64,000 nucleotides of DNA from Paenibacillus sp. MAEPY2 (lineage in GTDB: Bacteria; Bacillota; Bacilli; Paenibacillales; Paenibacillaceae): assembly GCF_000499205.1 (NCBI RefSeq), contig NZ_AWUK01000012.1, forward strand, positions 1 to 64,000, in the 5' to 3' direction. Made by a program: the position numbers and the translations under genes. A model generated the notes under the pieces. That model saw only the letters and a program-made list of their open reading frames with translations, ran no database searches and was not told the origin of the DNA. Below, piece after piece: positions 9,400-17,769 of the stretch (its first letter is position 1; each line of letters starts with the position of its first letter).

Positions 9400-10395
9400 A
9401 TGAAGACACAACCCCAGGTGGGTAAGGGAGCACGTCTATCGGATGGAAGGGACATACCGGATATACCGGTTCGAAAACGAAAATCTGTCCTGTACAATCT
9501 AGGTAAATTCAAGGTTTTGTATCTCATGTTTTTGCCAGGCATTCTGTTTCTGCTGGTGAACAACTATATGCCGATGTTCGGCGTTCTGATTGCCTTCAAA
9601 AATGTAAACTATGCCGACGGTATTTGGGGCAGCCCGTGGAGCGGCTGGGATAATTTCAAGTTTTTGTTTTCTACCAGCGATGCTTGGGAGATCACACGTA
9701 ATACGCTCGCATATAACACCGTATTTATTGCGCTGAATTTATTTGTAGGTGTAGGGCTTGCCATTTTGCTGAATGAAGTGAAGAACAAGGCGATGTCCAA
9801 ATTGTATCAGTCACTCATGCTGCTTCCTTATTTTCTGTCGATGATCGTAGTCAGTTATCTCGTGCTCGCCTTTCTCGGCAAGGATTCGGGCTTCATGAAC
9901 TCGACGATTCTACAGCTCTTTGGCGGACAACCAATTGATTGGTATTCAGAGCCCAAGTACTGGCCGTACATTTTGCCGCTGGTGAATACGTGGAAGAATA
10001 TCGGTTATTACGCCGTCATTTATCTGGCAGCCGTCGTAGGTATTGATGAGGAATATTATGAAGCGGCCGTACTGGATGGCGCGAGCAAGTGGCATCAGAT
10101 TCGCTTCATTACCGTTCCGTTTCTCGTCCCGCTGATTGTCATTATGACATTGCTGCAGATTGGTCGTATTTTCTACGCGGATTTCAGTCTGTTCTATCAG
10201 GTTCCACTGGAATCGGGCGCATTGTTCCCTGTAACGAATGTTCTGGATACGTATGTATATCGAACCTTCCTCATCGGGGGAGATATCGGGATGTCCTCGG
10301 CAGCCGGGCTGTATCAGGCTGTTGTCGGATTTGTACTTGTGCTTGTATCCAATACCATCGTAAGGAGAATGGACAAAGATAATGCATTATTTTGA
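9400..10395 (+). CDS. LplB-type sugar ABC transporter permease (locus 1)
   Basis: A 331-residue permease of the CUT1 carbohydrate importers, closest in pattern to LplB/YtcP-associated permeases. It has six transmembrane helices and the EAA loop YEAAVLDGASKWHQIRFIT (about residues 222-240), which contacts the ATPase. The ATG at 9400 is preferred because GAGGGA lies 9 bases upstream and family members begin with a short hydrophilic tail before helix 1. It pairs with the next gene, whose start is 17 bases after this stop. No ATPase is encoded nearby, so a shared MsmX-type ATPase is inferred. Confidence 0.92.
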   Translation: MKTQPQVGKGARLSDGRDIPDIPVRKRKSVLYNLGKFKVLYLMFLPGILFLLVNNYMPMFGVLIAFKNVNYADGIWGSPWSGWDNFKFLFSTSDAWEITRNTLAYNTVFIALNLFVGVGLAILLNEVKNKAMSKLYQSLMLLPYFLSMIVVSYLVLAFLGKDSGFMNSTILQLFGGQPIDWYSEPKYWPYILPLVNTWKNIGYYAVIYLAAVVGIDEEYYEAAVLDGASKWHQIRFITVPFLVPLIVIMTLLQIGRIFYADFSLFYQVPLESGALFPVTNVLDTYVYRTFLIGGDIGMSSAAGLYQAVVGFVLVLVSNTIVRRMDKDNALF

Positions 10396-10412
10396 GAGGA
10401 GGCAAGCCAGCT

Positions 10413-11321
10413 GTGAAATCACGTGATCCATTAGCTGTGTCGCGGCGTTCCGCGTCTATCATACACGGTATGTTTATCTTCTATGCCATTGCCTGCATCG
10501 TGCCGATCCTGCTTGTCTTCGCGATCTCATTTTCGGACGAGACGACGGTTATTGCGAACGGATATAAGCTGATTCCGGAGAAATTTAGCCTGACTGCTTA
10601 TGAGTTTCTGTTCAAAGACATGGATCAGATCATCCACTCCTATGGCATTTCAATTATCGTAACCGTGATAGGTACGATAACGAGTGTAGCGTTGACTGCA
10701 TTGTACGCGTACCCGCTTTCCCGGAGGGATTTGCCGTATCGCGGGTGGTTCGCCTTTTTCATCTTTTTCACCATGCTGTTTAATGGCGGGCTGGTTCCTT
10801 GGTATCTCGTTTATGTGAACGTACTGGATTTGAAAAACTCGATTCTGGCATTGATCATGCCGCTGCTGCTGTCACCGTTCTTCGTACTGGTCATGCGGAC
10901 CTTCTTCGCCAATTCCATTCCGGTATCGATTCTTGAGTCGGCACGGATTGATGGAGCAGGTGAACTGAGAACGTTTACACGTATCGTGCTTCCGCTCTCC
11001 CTTCCGGTGATGGCGACCGTTGCGCTGTTCAGCACATTGAATTACTGGAACGACTGGTATCTTAGCATGATTTTTATATCCGATAACCGAACGATCAGCC
11101 TTCAGTACCTCATGTACCGGACGCTGCTCGATATTCAATATTTAACATCCAACTCCAATGTCTCTTCACAGATTTCGTCACAGGGCGGATTGCTGAATCT
11201 GCCGAATAAAACACTGCAAATGGCGATGGCTGTTGTCGGTATTGGTCCAATTGTACTGGCATATCCATTCTTCCAGCGTTATTTCATCAAAGGCCTTACG
11301 GTGGGCGCAGTGAAGGGGTAA
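10413..11321 (+). CDS. LplC/YtcP-type sugar ABC transporter permease (locus 1)
   Basis: A 302-residue second permease of the CUT1 importer, with six helices and the EAA motif LESARIDGAGELRTFTRIV (about residues 173-191). The family ending FFQRYFIKGLTVGAVKG is present. I place the start at the GTG at 10413, 10 bases after AGGAGG; an in-frame TTG at 10392 overlaps that site and cannot use it. It would form the membrane channel with the preceding permease. The 193-base gap to the binding-protein gene has small GC-rich stems but no clear terminator. Confidence 0.92.
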   Translation: MKSRDPLAVSRRSASIIHGMFIFYAIACIVPILLVFAISFSDETTVIANGYKLIPEKFSLTAYEFLFKDMDQIIHSYGISIIVTVIGTITSVALTALYAYPLSRRDLPYRGWFAFFIFFTMLFNGGLVPWYLVYVNVLDLKNSILALIMPLLLSPFFVLVMRTFFANSIPVSILESARIDGAGELRTFTRIVLPLSLPVMATVALFSTLNYWNDWYLSMIFISDNRTISLQYLMYRTLLDIQYLTSNSNVSSQISSQGGLLNLPNKTLQMAMAVVGIGPIVLAYPFFQRYFIKGLTVGAVKG

Positions 11322-11514
11322 CTCCGGCCGGTTAGCGGAGAGGGCAATGGATATATAGCGAAGATAACGAAGATGGACCTGAGAGGGCATATACAAAAAT
11401 CAGCGAGTACAGACACGCCGGAGGACCGGCAAAGGGACGGACTTTGGCAGATTGGAAACATGGCGAATTGGGGCAATCGGTTGCAAGGTCCAACATAAGA
11501 CGGGAGGGGTTCAT

Positions 11515-13041
11515 TTGGTTAGAACGTTTAAGGTATGGCCGCGTATCGCGGCAGCAGTTATGGCGCTGAGCCTAGTGCTGGCAGGGTGCTCATCGGACAA
11601 AGGCGGAACAACACCGGCAGCAGAGGGTGGCGGTGCAGCGGAGAGTGGGGGCAAGCCTTATGAAGTGACGTTGTATTATCCGGGAACGCCACAGAAAGAT
11701 GTGGCTCTGGTCGAGGCCGAGATCAACAAAAAGATGGAGCCCAAGATCGGGGCAACACTCAAGATCAATGCAATCGACTGGGGTCAGTGGGATAACAAGC
11801 TGAATCTGATGATCTCTTCCGGCGAAAAATCAGATATTATTTTCACGGCGGCTTGGCAAAATTATACCGTTAATGTGGCAAAAGGTGCTTTCCTGCCGCT
11901 TAATGAGCTGCTTGATAAGTATGGGCAGGATATCAAGAAAAATCTGGATCCCGCCTTTCTGGAAGGCTCCCAGGTGGATGGCGTAAACTATGGTGTTCCT
12001 ACCAACAAGGAATTGGCAGCAACACGTGGTGTACTTGTACGCAAAGATCTGGCTGACAAATACAAACTGGATCTGACCGCAGTGAAAACGTGGGCTGATC
12101 TGGAGCCACTGCTCAAAACCATTAAGGAAAACGAACCGGGTATTACTCCGTTTTATATGTCCAATACCAATGGTAACGGCCTGCTGGAGAACCTGGACTG
12201 GGATTATCTCGGTGATGCATCCGTTCCGGGTGTAATCTCCAAAACAGCGGGTACAACGACGGTACTGAATGAAGTGGAGACCCCTGAATTCAAGGAGGCC
12301 GCTGAGCTTGCACGCAAGTGGTATCAGGCTGGATACATCAACAGTGATGCGGCGACCTCCAATGTGTTCCCGAAAGATCAGGCGAAGGCAGGCAAGGCTT
12401 TCCTTTGGACCGATGGGATGAAGCCGGGCAAGGATAAGGAAGAAGAAGGGTACGTTGGATATCCACTGACCCAGATTGAGATGACACAGCCTACGATTAC
12501 AACCGGGGATGCTTCTGGTGCCATGCTGGCGATCTCCCGTTCCTCTGAGCAGCCGGAAAAGGCGATGCAAGTCATTAATCTGCTGCATTCCGACAAAGAG
12601 ATTAACAATCTGCTCAATTTCGGAATCGAAGGCACACATTATGTGAAAAAAGACGGTCAGGACAACATTATTACCCTCCCGCAAGGGGTAGATGCCAACA
12701 GTCGAACATACAATCCGGGCGCACAATGGCAGCTGGGCAACCAGTTCCTGAACTACCTCTGGGATAATGAAGATCCGCAGAAATGGGAAAAATTCAAGGA
12801 GTTTAATGCCAAAGGCGTCAAGTCACCTGCACTGGGCTTTACCTTCAACAGTCAATCGGTCAAAAATGAAATTGCTGCGGTCAACAACGTGAACAAACAG
12901 TTCAAACCGGGCATGACCTCGGGTGCAGTAGATCCGAATGAAATGATCCCGAAATATCTGGAGAAGCTGAAAGCTGCAGGTATTGATAAAATCATTGCAG
13001 CCAAACAAGAGCAGCTCGATGCATTCCTGTCCAAGAAGTAG
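11515..13041 (+). CDS. Extracellular solute-binding lipoprotein (locus 1)
   Basis: A 508-residue lipoprotein of the family-1 sugar-binding proteins, the receptor for the locus 1 importer. A signal peptide ends in lipobox LVLAGC with the lipidated Cys at residue 25, then a Gly/Ser/Ala-rich tether precedes the mature domain. The TTG at 11515 is chosen because GGGAGGGG lies just upstream and gives a normal-length signal peptide; the longer reading to 11452 would bury it. Of the LplA-like size (about 500 residues) seen with YesMN-controlled importers. Ligand unknown; no hydrolase lies in this locus. A terminator follows. Confidence 0.92.
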   Translation: MVRTFKVWPRIAAAVMALSLVLAGCSSDKGGTTPAAEGGGAAESGGKPYEVTLYYPGTPQKDVALVEAEINKKMEPKIGATLKINAIDWGQWDNKLNLMISSGEKSDIIFTAAWQNYTVNVAKGAFLPLNELLDKYGQDIKKNLDPAFLEGSQVDGVNYGVPTNKELAATRGVLVRKDLADKYKLDLTAVKTWADLEPLLKTIKENEPGITPFYMSNTNGNGLLENLDWDYLGDASVPGVISKTAGTTTVLNEVETPEFKEAAELARKWYQAGYINSDAATSNVFPKDQAKAGKAFLWTDGMKPGKDKEEEGYVGYPLTQIEMTQPTITTGDASGAMLAISRSSEQPEKAMQVINLLHSDKEINNLLNFGIEGTHYVKKDGQDNIITLPQGVDANSRTYNPGAQWQLGNQFLNYLWDNEDPQKWEKFKEFNAKGVKSPALGFTFNSQSVKNEIAAVNNVNKQFKPGMTSGAVDPNEMIPKYLEKLKAAGIDKIIAAKQEQLDAFLSKK

Positions 13042-13058
13042 ATTTGAGTTGCAAAATC

Positions 13059-13097
13059 AAAGACGTTTTCGGTTAAAAACCGAAGCGTCTTTTTTTA
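13059..13097 (+). terminator. Rho-independent terminator
   Basis: Stem AAGACG / CGTCTT with an inner TTCGGTT / AACCGAA stem, followed by a long T run, lies 17 bases after the binding-protein stop. Confidence 0.88.
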
Positions 13098-13128
13098 TTT
13101 GGGTCACAAACCATAATAAGGAAAAATA

Positions 13129-13137
13129 TGATATAAT
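13129..13137 (+). promoter_or_regulatory. Extended -10 promoter candidate
   Basis: TGATATAAT is a perfect extended -10 box 26 bases before the GTG start of the membrane protein gene; no good -35 box is visible. Confidence 0.5.
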
Positions 13138-13163
13138 CAGGTGGTTGATTAGGGGGTGTTCGT

Positions 13164-13862
13164 GTGTCGAGAACCAGACTTGTGTTCTCTGCGATGTTAT
13201 TGCTGTTTGGCATCATCTTTACGTTTAAGCATCACCTCGGTTTTTCTGTGGGGGACACGATGTTGTCTGCTATAGGAATGTCGCCTTACACCACTGCCTA
13301 CGTAAGTGGTGTGCATATCACGTTATTTTTTGGAATGGGTATATTAGTGTGCAGCTACTATCTTACACGCAAAGAAATCATGCCCTTATATCCGGTTTTG
13401 GCCAAACGGCTCTGGCTGATCGTTCTTGCGATCGTGCTCAGTTATTCCTACATGACAGATAAATTGATGTATGTAGCCAAATGGGGAGCTTCCGGTATCC
13501 ATGGTGTTTCTTATGTCCAAAATGATAGCTCCTGTACCTTTGATGTACTGGATAATGGGATCACACGGGTAAATTGTGACCTGACACTCAAAAATTACAC
13601 CAGAGAGCCTGTCGCAGCTGTGCTCTTGCCTGACCTGGCCCGCAGTTACAAACACCAGGATGATCCGCTCTATGAATCCCTGCAATCGGTTCAGCTAAAA
13701 CCTGTGCATATAGAGATTGAGCCGCATGGAACATTTAAGGGTCGACTGGCGTTTTCCGGATTGGCTGACTCCCCGCTGCAAGTGAAAGGAAAGTTAACCG
13801 ATATTGTCCTAGATGTCGCCGTGGATGGAGAGAACACCGTGTTTGATTACGATATTCCATAA
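13164..13862 (+). CDS. Hypothetical membrane protein
   Basis: A 232-residue protein I do not recognise. Three hydrophobic segments (about residues 5-22, 40-68 and 78-98) are followed by a soluble ~130-residue domain with alternating hydrophobic residues and few helices, suggesting a beta-sandwich outside the membrane. Two Cys residues in that domain (SSCTF and VNCDL) could form a disulfide. GTG start supported by AGGGGGTG 7 bases upstream. It stands alone between the two sugar-uptake loci with its own promoter and terminator, so a link to sugar uptake is not implied. Confidence 0.7.
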   Translation: MSRTRLVFSAMLLLFGIIFTFKHHLGFSVGDTMLSAIGMSPYTTAYVSGVHITLFFGMGILVCSYYLTRKEIMPLYPVLAKRLWLIVLAIVLSYSYMTDKLMYVAKWGASGIHGVSYVQNDSSCTFDVLDNGITRVNCDLTLKNYTREPVAAVLLPDLARSYKHQDDPLYESLQSVQLKPVHIEIEPHGTFKGRLAFSGLADSPLQVKGKLTDIVLDVAVDGENTVFDYDIP

Positions 13863-13944
13863 GAATATTGCGTTAGCAAGATAGAATGAATACATAAGAA
13901 GAGCTTTCAAGTTAGAAGAAATTAATCAATATGCTGCATTAGAA

Positions 13945-13973
13945 AGGAGCTGACGGTTGTCGGCTCTTTTTTT
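13945..13973 (+). terminator. Rho-independent terminator
   Basis: Eight-base stem GAGCTGAC / GTCGGCTC with loop GGTT and a run of seven T, 85 bases after the membrane protein stop. Confidence 0.85.
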
Positions 13974-13981
13974 GCGTGGAA

Positions 13982-14016
13982 GTTGCAATTAGTGCAGAAA
14001 AGTTGGCTTTGTCACC
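13982..14016 (+). promoter_or_regulatory. Shared upstream motif, copy 1 (possible YesN site)
   Basis: This 35-base stretch and 17670-17704 agree at about 24 positions without gaps, including GTTGC at the start and GTGCAGAAA in the middle. A weaker match (one gap) lies at 19530-19566. All three precede transcription units of locus 2, so they may bind its AraC-type response regulator. Confidence 0.35.
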
Positions 14017-14030
14017 TTTATGCATGGATA

Positions 14031-14044
14031 TGATAACGCTTACG
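14031..14044 (+). promoter_or_regulatory. Candidate CcpA cre site
   Basis: TGATAACGCTTACG fits TGWAANCGNTNWCA with two mismatches, 148 bases before the locus 2 kinase start. By-eye match only. Confidence 0.35.
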
Positions 14045-14130
14045 ATATATAGAGAGTCGATTGTTATGGGAGTAGGTTTGGAATAACGGATAAGCTGTGA
14101 AGGGGATTGGCCGAGAAAAAGAGTTTATGT

Positions 14131-14149
14131 TTAACGCTTGCATCGTTAA
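14131..14149 (+). promoter_or_regulatory. Inverted repeat, possible operator
   Basis: TTAACG and CGTTAA separated by seven bases, 43 bases before the kinase start codon, the usual place for an operator. Confidence 0.35.
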
Positions 14150-14191
14150 AATTAGATTCACTGACTAATGAAGGCAAGGTGAGGTAAGAAG

Positions 14192-15937
14192 ATGTCATAC
14201 CGGACGAATCTATTTTCCAAAATGGTCATTTTAATTCTAATTATGCTGGTTCCAGTCGTACTGCTGTACTGGTATTCCAACCATAAAACAACAGCAGTTC
14301 TGCGGGATGAACTCAATCGTTCCAACAGCAACCAGCTTGAATTTTTTCAAAATCAAGTGAATACCCACATCGAATTGTTATCCTCGTGGCCGAATCTGCT
14401 CATCCATGACCCCGATATTGCGAGCTTCCGGCGGATCTACGCCGATAGTAAATATTTCGATCTGGATACAATCAATCTGGTTAAACGTATTCAGAACAAG
14501 CTGAGTATCCAGGAAAGTTCATCGAACTGGACAACAAAATTATATCTGTATTCGCCGACGCTGGGCAGGGTCATCTCTGAAAGAGATGCTGGCTATTATG
14601 ATCAGGAAACACTGCGAGGCAACATGTCATCTGGATGGAATGTTCGAAAGATTCAGGAGGGGGAAGATGAAAAATTCATCTTTAGCTGGATCACCGTATC
14701 TCCATACGGCATTAGCGACCCGGCAGCTAATGCGCAGACCGTGATTAAGCTTGAATTCGACAGTGACAACATTCGCGATATGCTGGATAAATTTAAGGAC
14801 GATGGCCGCCATGATCCGTTTTATTACCGGGAAGAGTCGGGGGTTATCTATAACCGAACTTCAGATCGTGCACTGACAGGTCAGCTGATGGACAAGCTGG
14901 CTATTGCTAAGCTTAAGGATGTAGATAACCGGACAGTCGTCATTGACGGCGAGCCGTACATGGTGAATACGGTAAAGTCCAGCACGACAGGCTGGTATCT
15001 GGTCGATTACATGCCACTATCGGCGATTCTGAAGCCGATTCATCAATCCAACATACTGTTTTATTCGGCCATGATCTGTCTGCTCTTGATGAGCTTTGCT
15101 GTGGCCTATCTGTTATACGTCCAGGTTCAGGTCCCCGTCAAACAGTTGATTCGTGGATTCCAACGATTGAAGCAGGAGGATTATTCAGTTCGAATCACGC
15201 CGAAAGGACGAAATGAGTTCAGCTTTTTGTCGGAACGATTCAACTCGATGGTGGCGCAGATTCAGCAGCTGTTTGAACACGTGTATCTGGAGCAGATTCA
15301 TGTGCGCGAAGCCCGGCTGAAACAGCTGCAATCGCAGATTAATCCACACTTTTTCTATAATTGTTTCTCGTTTATTACGAGCATGGCAAAGTTGAAGCGT
15401 GTGGATGCAGTAGTTGCGATGTCGCATAATCTGTCCCGATACTATCGGTATACGACGAGGCAGGAGCGTGATGTCGTGCCGCTTACGGAGGAAATTGAAT
15501 TCGTCACCTGTTATCTGGAAATTCAGCAAATGCGTATGGACCGAATACGTTTCAAAATTAACTTGCCGGAAGATATCCTGAGGCAGGAGGTGCCTCCGCT
15601 AATCGTACAACCTCTGGTGGAGAATGCGGTTATTCATGGAATTGAAGCCGATGCCGAAGCTGGAGAAATACGGGTTTCGGGGGAACAGAGAGATGGCATG
15701 ATGATTCTTACCGTGGATGACGACGGGCAAGGCATGGATGAACTGGGTAGGCAGATGCTTCTGCATAAACTCACAGGTGGTATGGATCAAGAGATGGGAT
15801 GTGGACTATGGAACGTCAACCAGCGTCTTCAGCTCAGGTATGGAGAGCAGGCGGGATTAAGTGTAACGGAATCAACGCTTGGTGGGCTGCGTGTTACCTT
15901 GTTCTGGCCTGTTGACGAGGAACATCTTCTTCAATAG
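14192..15937 (+). CDS. YesM-type sensor histidine kinase (locus 2)
   Basis: A 581-residue membrane kinase with the same layout as the locus 1 kinase: helix 1 at about residues 8-28, an extracellular domain, helix 2 near 288-312, HAMP (about 312-365), then the His_kinase domain with phospho-acceptor His386 in QINPHFFYN and a HATPase domain with VENAVIHG and DDDGQGMD. It presumably senses an extracellular galactan fragment, because the transporter and hydrolases downstream are of the galactan type; that ligand is inferred. The partner regulator follows after a 76-85 base gap. Confidence 0.93.
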   Translation: MSYRTNLFSKMVILILIMLVPVVLLYWYSNHKTTAVLRDELNRSNSNQLEFFQNQVNTHIELLSSWPNLLIHDPDIASFRRIYADSKYFDLDTINLVKRIQNKLSIQESSSNWTTKLYLYSPTLGRVISERDAGYYDQETLRGNMSSGWNVRKIQEGEDEKFIFSWITVSPYGISDPAANAQTVIKLEFDSDNIRDMLDKFKDDGRHDPFYYREESGVIYNRTSDRALTGQLMDKLAIAKLKDVDNRTVVIDGEPYMVNTVKSSTTGWYLVDYMPLSAILKPIHQSNILFYSAMICLLLMSFAVAYLLYVQVQVPVKQLIRGFQRLKQEDYSVRITPKGRNEFSFLSERFNSMVAQIQQLFEHVYLEQIHVREARLKQLQSQINPHFFYNCFSFITSMAKLKRVDAVVAMSHNLSRYYRYTTRQERDVVPLTEEIEFVTCYLEIQQMRMDRIRFKINLPEDILRQEVPPLIVQPLVENAVIHGIEADAEAGEIRVSGEQRDGMMILTVDDDGQGMDELGRQMLLHKLTGGMDQEMGCGLWNVNQRLQLRYGEQAGLSVTESTLGGLRVTLFWPVDEEHLLQ

Positions 15938-16022
15938 AAGGATAGAAATAGAGACGCCATATGACTATAGCATGATAACGATGGAATGCCTTGCATAATT
16001 AAGTAGATAGGGAGTGAGTGTC

Positions 16023-17645
16023 TTGATAGATATCTTACTGGTGGATGATGAAACATATGTGACTGAAAGTCTGGAATTAACCATTCCCTGGGGAGAGCTC
16101 GGGGTTACAACGGTTTTCCGTGCGGCATCTGGCAAGGAAGCGCTTCAGATTTTGGAAGAGAATGCCGTGGATCTTGTGGTGACCGATATTCGAATGCCAG
16201 GCATGTCTGGACTGGAGCTGATTGAGGAGGTAAGCAGTCGATGGGCACATATCCGCTGCATCCTGCTGACCGGGCACAGTGATTTTCAATATGCCAAGAA
16301 AGCGATTCAGCTGCAGGCTGCCGATTATATTCTCAAGCCGGTGAACGATGAGGAATTCATGGCTTCGGTCTCCGCTGCCATCACGTCCCTTCGGGATGAT
16401 TGGGATGAATTTGATAAATACCATCGGTTGTTATACAGCCGGAAGTCAGATTATAAAATTTTAAGGGAAAATCTGATGCACGATCTGTTGCTGGGCCGCG
16501 AAATTACAGCACGAGCACTCGGTGAACAGCTGGAGAAGTATGAGATTGTACTTCAGCCGGATCAACCGGCGGTCATGATGCTCATTCGCCTTACAGGTCG
16601 GTTCTCGTCAATGGATCAGCAATCACTGGATCTGATGGAGTTTGCGGTGGGCAATATCGCCGAGGAAGTATTCGGTCCCCATTTCAATGTGTGGTTTGGG
16701 CGAGGTCCTCATGAGTGTCTGGTTATGATTATACAAAGTCAGGGATGGACGGAGCTTGTTCAGACGAACGTGGATGAACTGAAGCAGCCAGCTGGGACTT
16801 TCCGCGAGCATGTCATTCGTTATCTGCAAGGAAATCTGTCGATGGTGGTTACCGCACCGTTTCCATTTGCCGATCTAACGACCGCTTATCGTAAAGGTCT
16901 GGGATCACTTGTATTGTCGGGTCCAGAGGAAAATACGGTCATTTATATGGATAAAGAGCTGTCCAAACGCCCGGAGAACGATGCGGCGCAAGCGCTTGAA
17001 GAGCTCTATAAGCCACCCGTGCTGCCTCAGCTGCTTGAAACCAAACAGTGGGAGGCTGCGGCGCGCAAACTGAATGCTGTATTTGATGCAGCGGAACGCG
17101 TATGTCTCTCCAGAGAGCATGTATATGAGATGTATTTGTCTGTAACGAATGCTTTTATGTATATCGCGCATAAGCAGGGGCATCTCGTGCATGAGATTGA
17201 TCATGCGGGATTTGACCTGCTGCTCGCACACCAACTGATTCAATCGCCTGACAAGCTTCGCCGCTGGGCGATGGAGATGCTTGCCAAGCTGCAGGAGGAG
17301 CTATCGGATCAGGAAGGTGTACAGAGTCGAAGACACGTCATCAAGCAGGTTCAGGAAATGGTAACAAGAGATGCAGGACAGGATCTGTCCGTGAAGATGA
17401 TCGCAGACAAGGTATATTTGCATCCCGTGTATTTGTCCAAGATCTACAAAGCCGAGACAGGTGAAGGGCTGGGCGATTATATGATTCGCATGCGGATGGA
17501 GCGTGCATTGTATTTGCTCAAAAATACTAATAAAAAGATATACGAGATTACCAGTGAGTTAGGGTACCAGAATCCGCAATATTTCAGCAAAATGTTCAAA
17601 AAGCATTACGGAATGACACCGAATGAATATCGGGATCAGGCATAA
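16023..17645 (+). CDS. YesN-type response regulator, AraC-family output (locus 2)
   Basis: A 540-residue regulator with receiver (Asp8/Asp9, phospho-acceptor Asp55 in VTDIRMPG, Lys105), a long linker region and a C-terminal AraC double helix-turn-helix finishing LGYQNPQYFSKMFKKHYGMTP. The start is placed at the TTG at 16023, 8 bases after AGGGAG; a GTG at 16014 overlaps that site and cannot use it. It likely activates the binding-protein and permease transcripts, both of which have a related motif upstream (17670-17704, 19530-19566). Confidence 0.92.
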   Translation: MIDILLVDDETYVTESLELTIPWGELGVTTVFRAASGKEALQILEENAVDLVVTDIRMPGMSGLELIEEVSSRWAHIRCILLTGHSDFQYAKKAIQLQAADYILKPVNDEEFMASVSAAITSLRDDWDEFDKYHRLLYSRKSDYKILRENLMHDLLLGREITARALGEQLEKYEIVLQPDQPAVMMLIRLTGRFSSMDQQSLDLMEFAVGNIAEEVFGPHFNVWFGRGPHECLVMIIQSQGWTELVQTNVDELKQPAGTFREHVIRYLQGNLSMVVTAPFPFADLTTAYRKGLGSLVLSGPEENTVIYMDKELSKRPENDAAQALEELYKPPVLPQLLETKQWEAAARKLNAVFDAAERVCLSREHVYEMYLSVTNAFMYIAHKQGHLVHEIDHAGFDLLLAHQLIQSPDKLRRWAMEMLAKLQEELSDQEGVQSRRHVIKQVQEMVTRDAGQDLSVKMIADKVYLHPVYLSKIYKAETGEGLGDYMIRMRMERALYLLKNTNKKIYEITSELGYQNPQYFSKMFKKHYGMTPNEYRDQA

Positions 17646-17669
17646 TTTCAACATCATTCCAACATATAG

Positions 17670-17704
17670 GTTGCCAAAGGTGCAGAAATCTTGTTTTCGT
17701 GACA
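17670..17704 (+). promoter_or_regulatory. Shared upstream motif, copy 2 (possible YesN site)
   Basis: Partner of 13982-14016, with identical GTTGC and GTGCAGAAA blocks at the same spacing. It ends 23 bases before a TATAAT box, which is where an activator contacting RNA polymerase would sit. Confidence 0.4.
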
Positions 17705-17727
17705 TAGGCTGAAAGACCCGGCAGGCC

Positions 17728-17733
17728 TATAAT
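17728..17733 (+). promoter_or_regulatory. -10 box of an activator-type promoter
   Basis: A perfect TATAAT 37 bases before the binding-protein start. The -35 region (17705-17710, TAGGCT) is poor, which fits dependence on an activator. Confidence 0.5.
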
Positions 17734-17769
17734 GAAAGGGTAACCAAAATGATTGAAGGGGGAACAACA

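Larger units (their letters stand above)
13863..14191. other. Intergenic region before locus 2 regulators
   Basis: No gene. The first third ends in the terminator at 13945-13973. The rest holds a motif (13982-14016) shared with the region before the locus 2 binding-protein gene, a cre-like site (14031-14044) and an inverted repeat TTAACG/CGTTAA (14131-14149), all upstream of the kinase gene. Confidence 0.5.

Noticed and set aside
11830..12726. 298-codon open frame on the minus strand
   Set aside because: It lies wholly inside the binding-protein gene, has no ribosome binding site and encodes a low-complexity sequence typical of an antisense shadow. The same holds for long minus frames at 18679-19419, 32546-33325 and 36393-37184.
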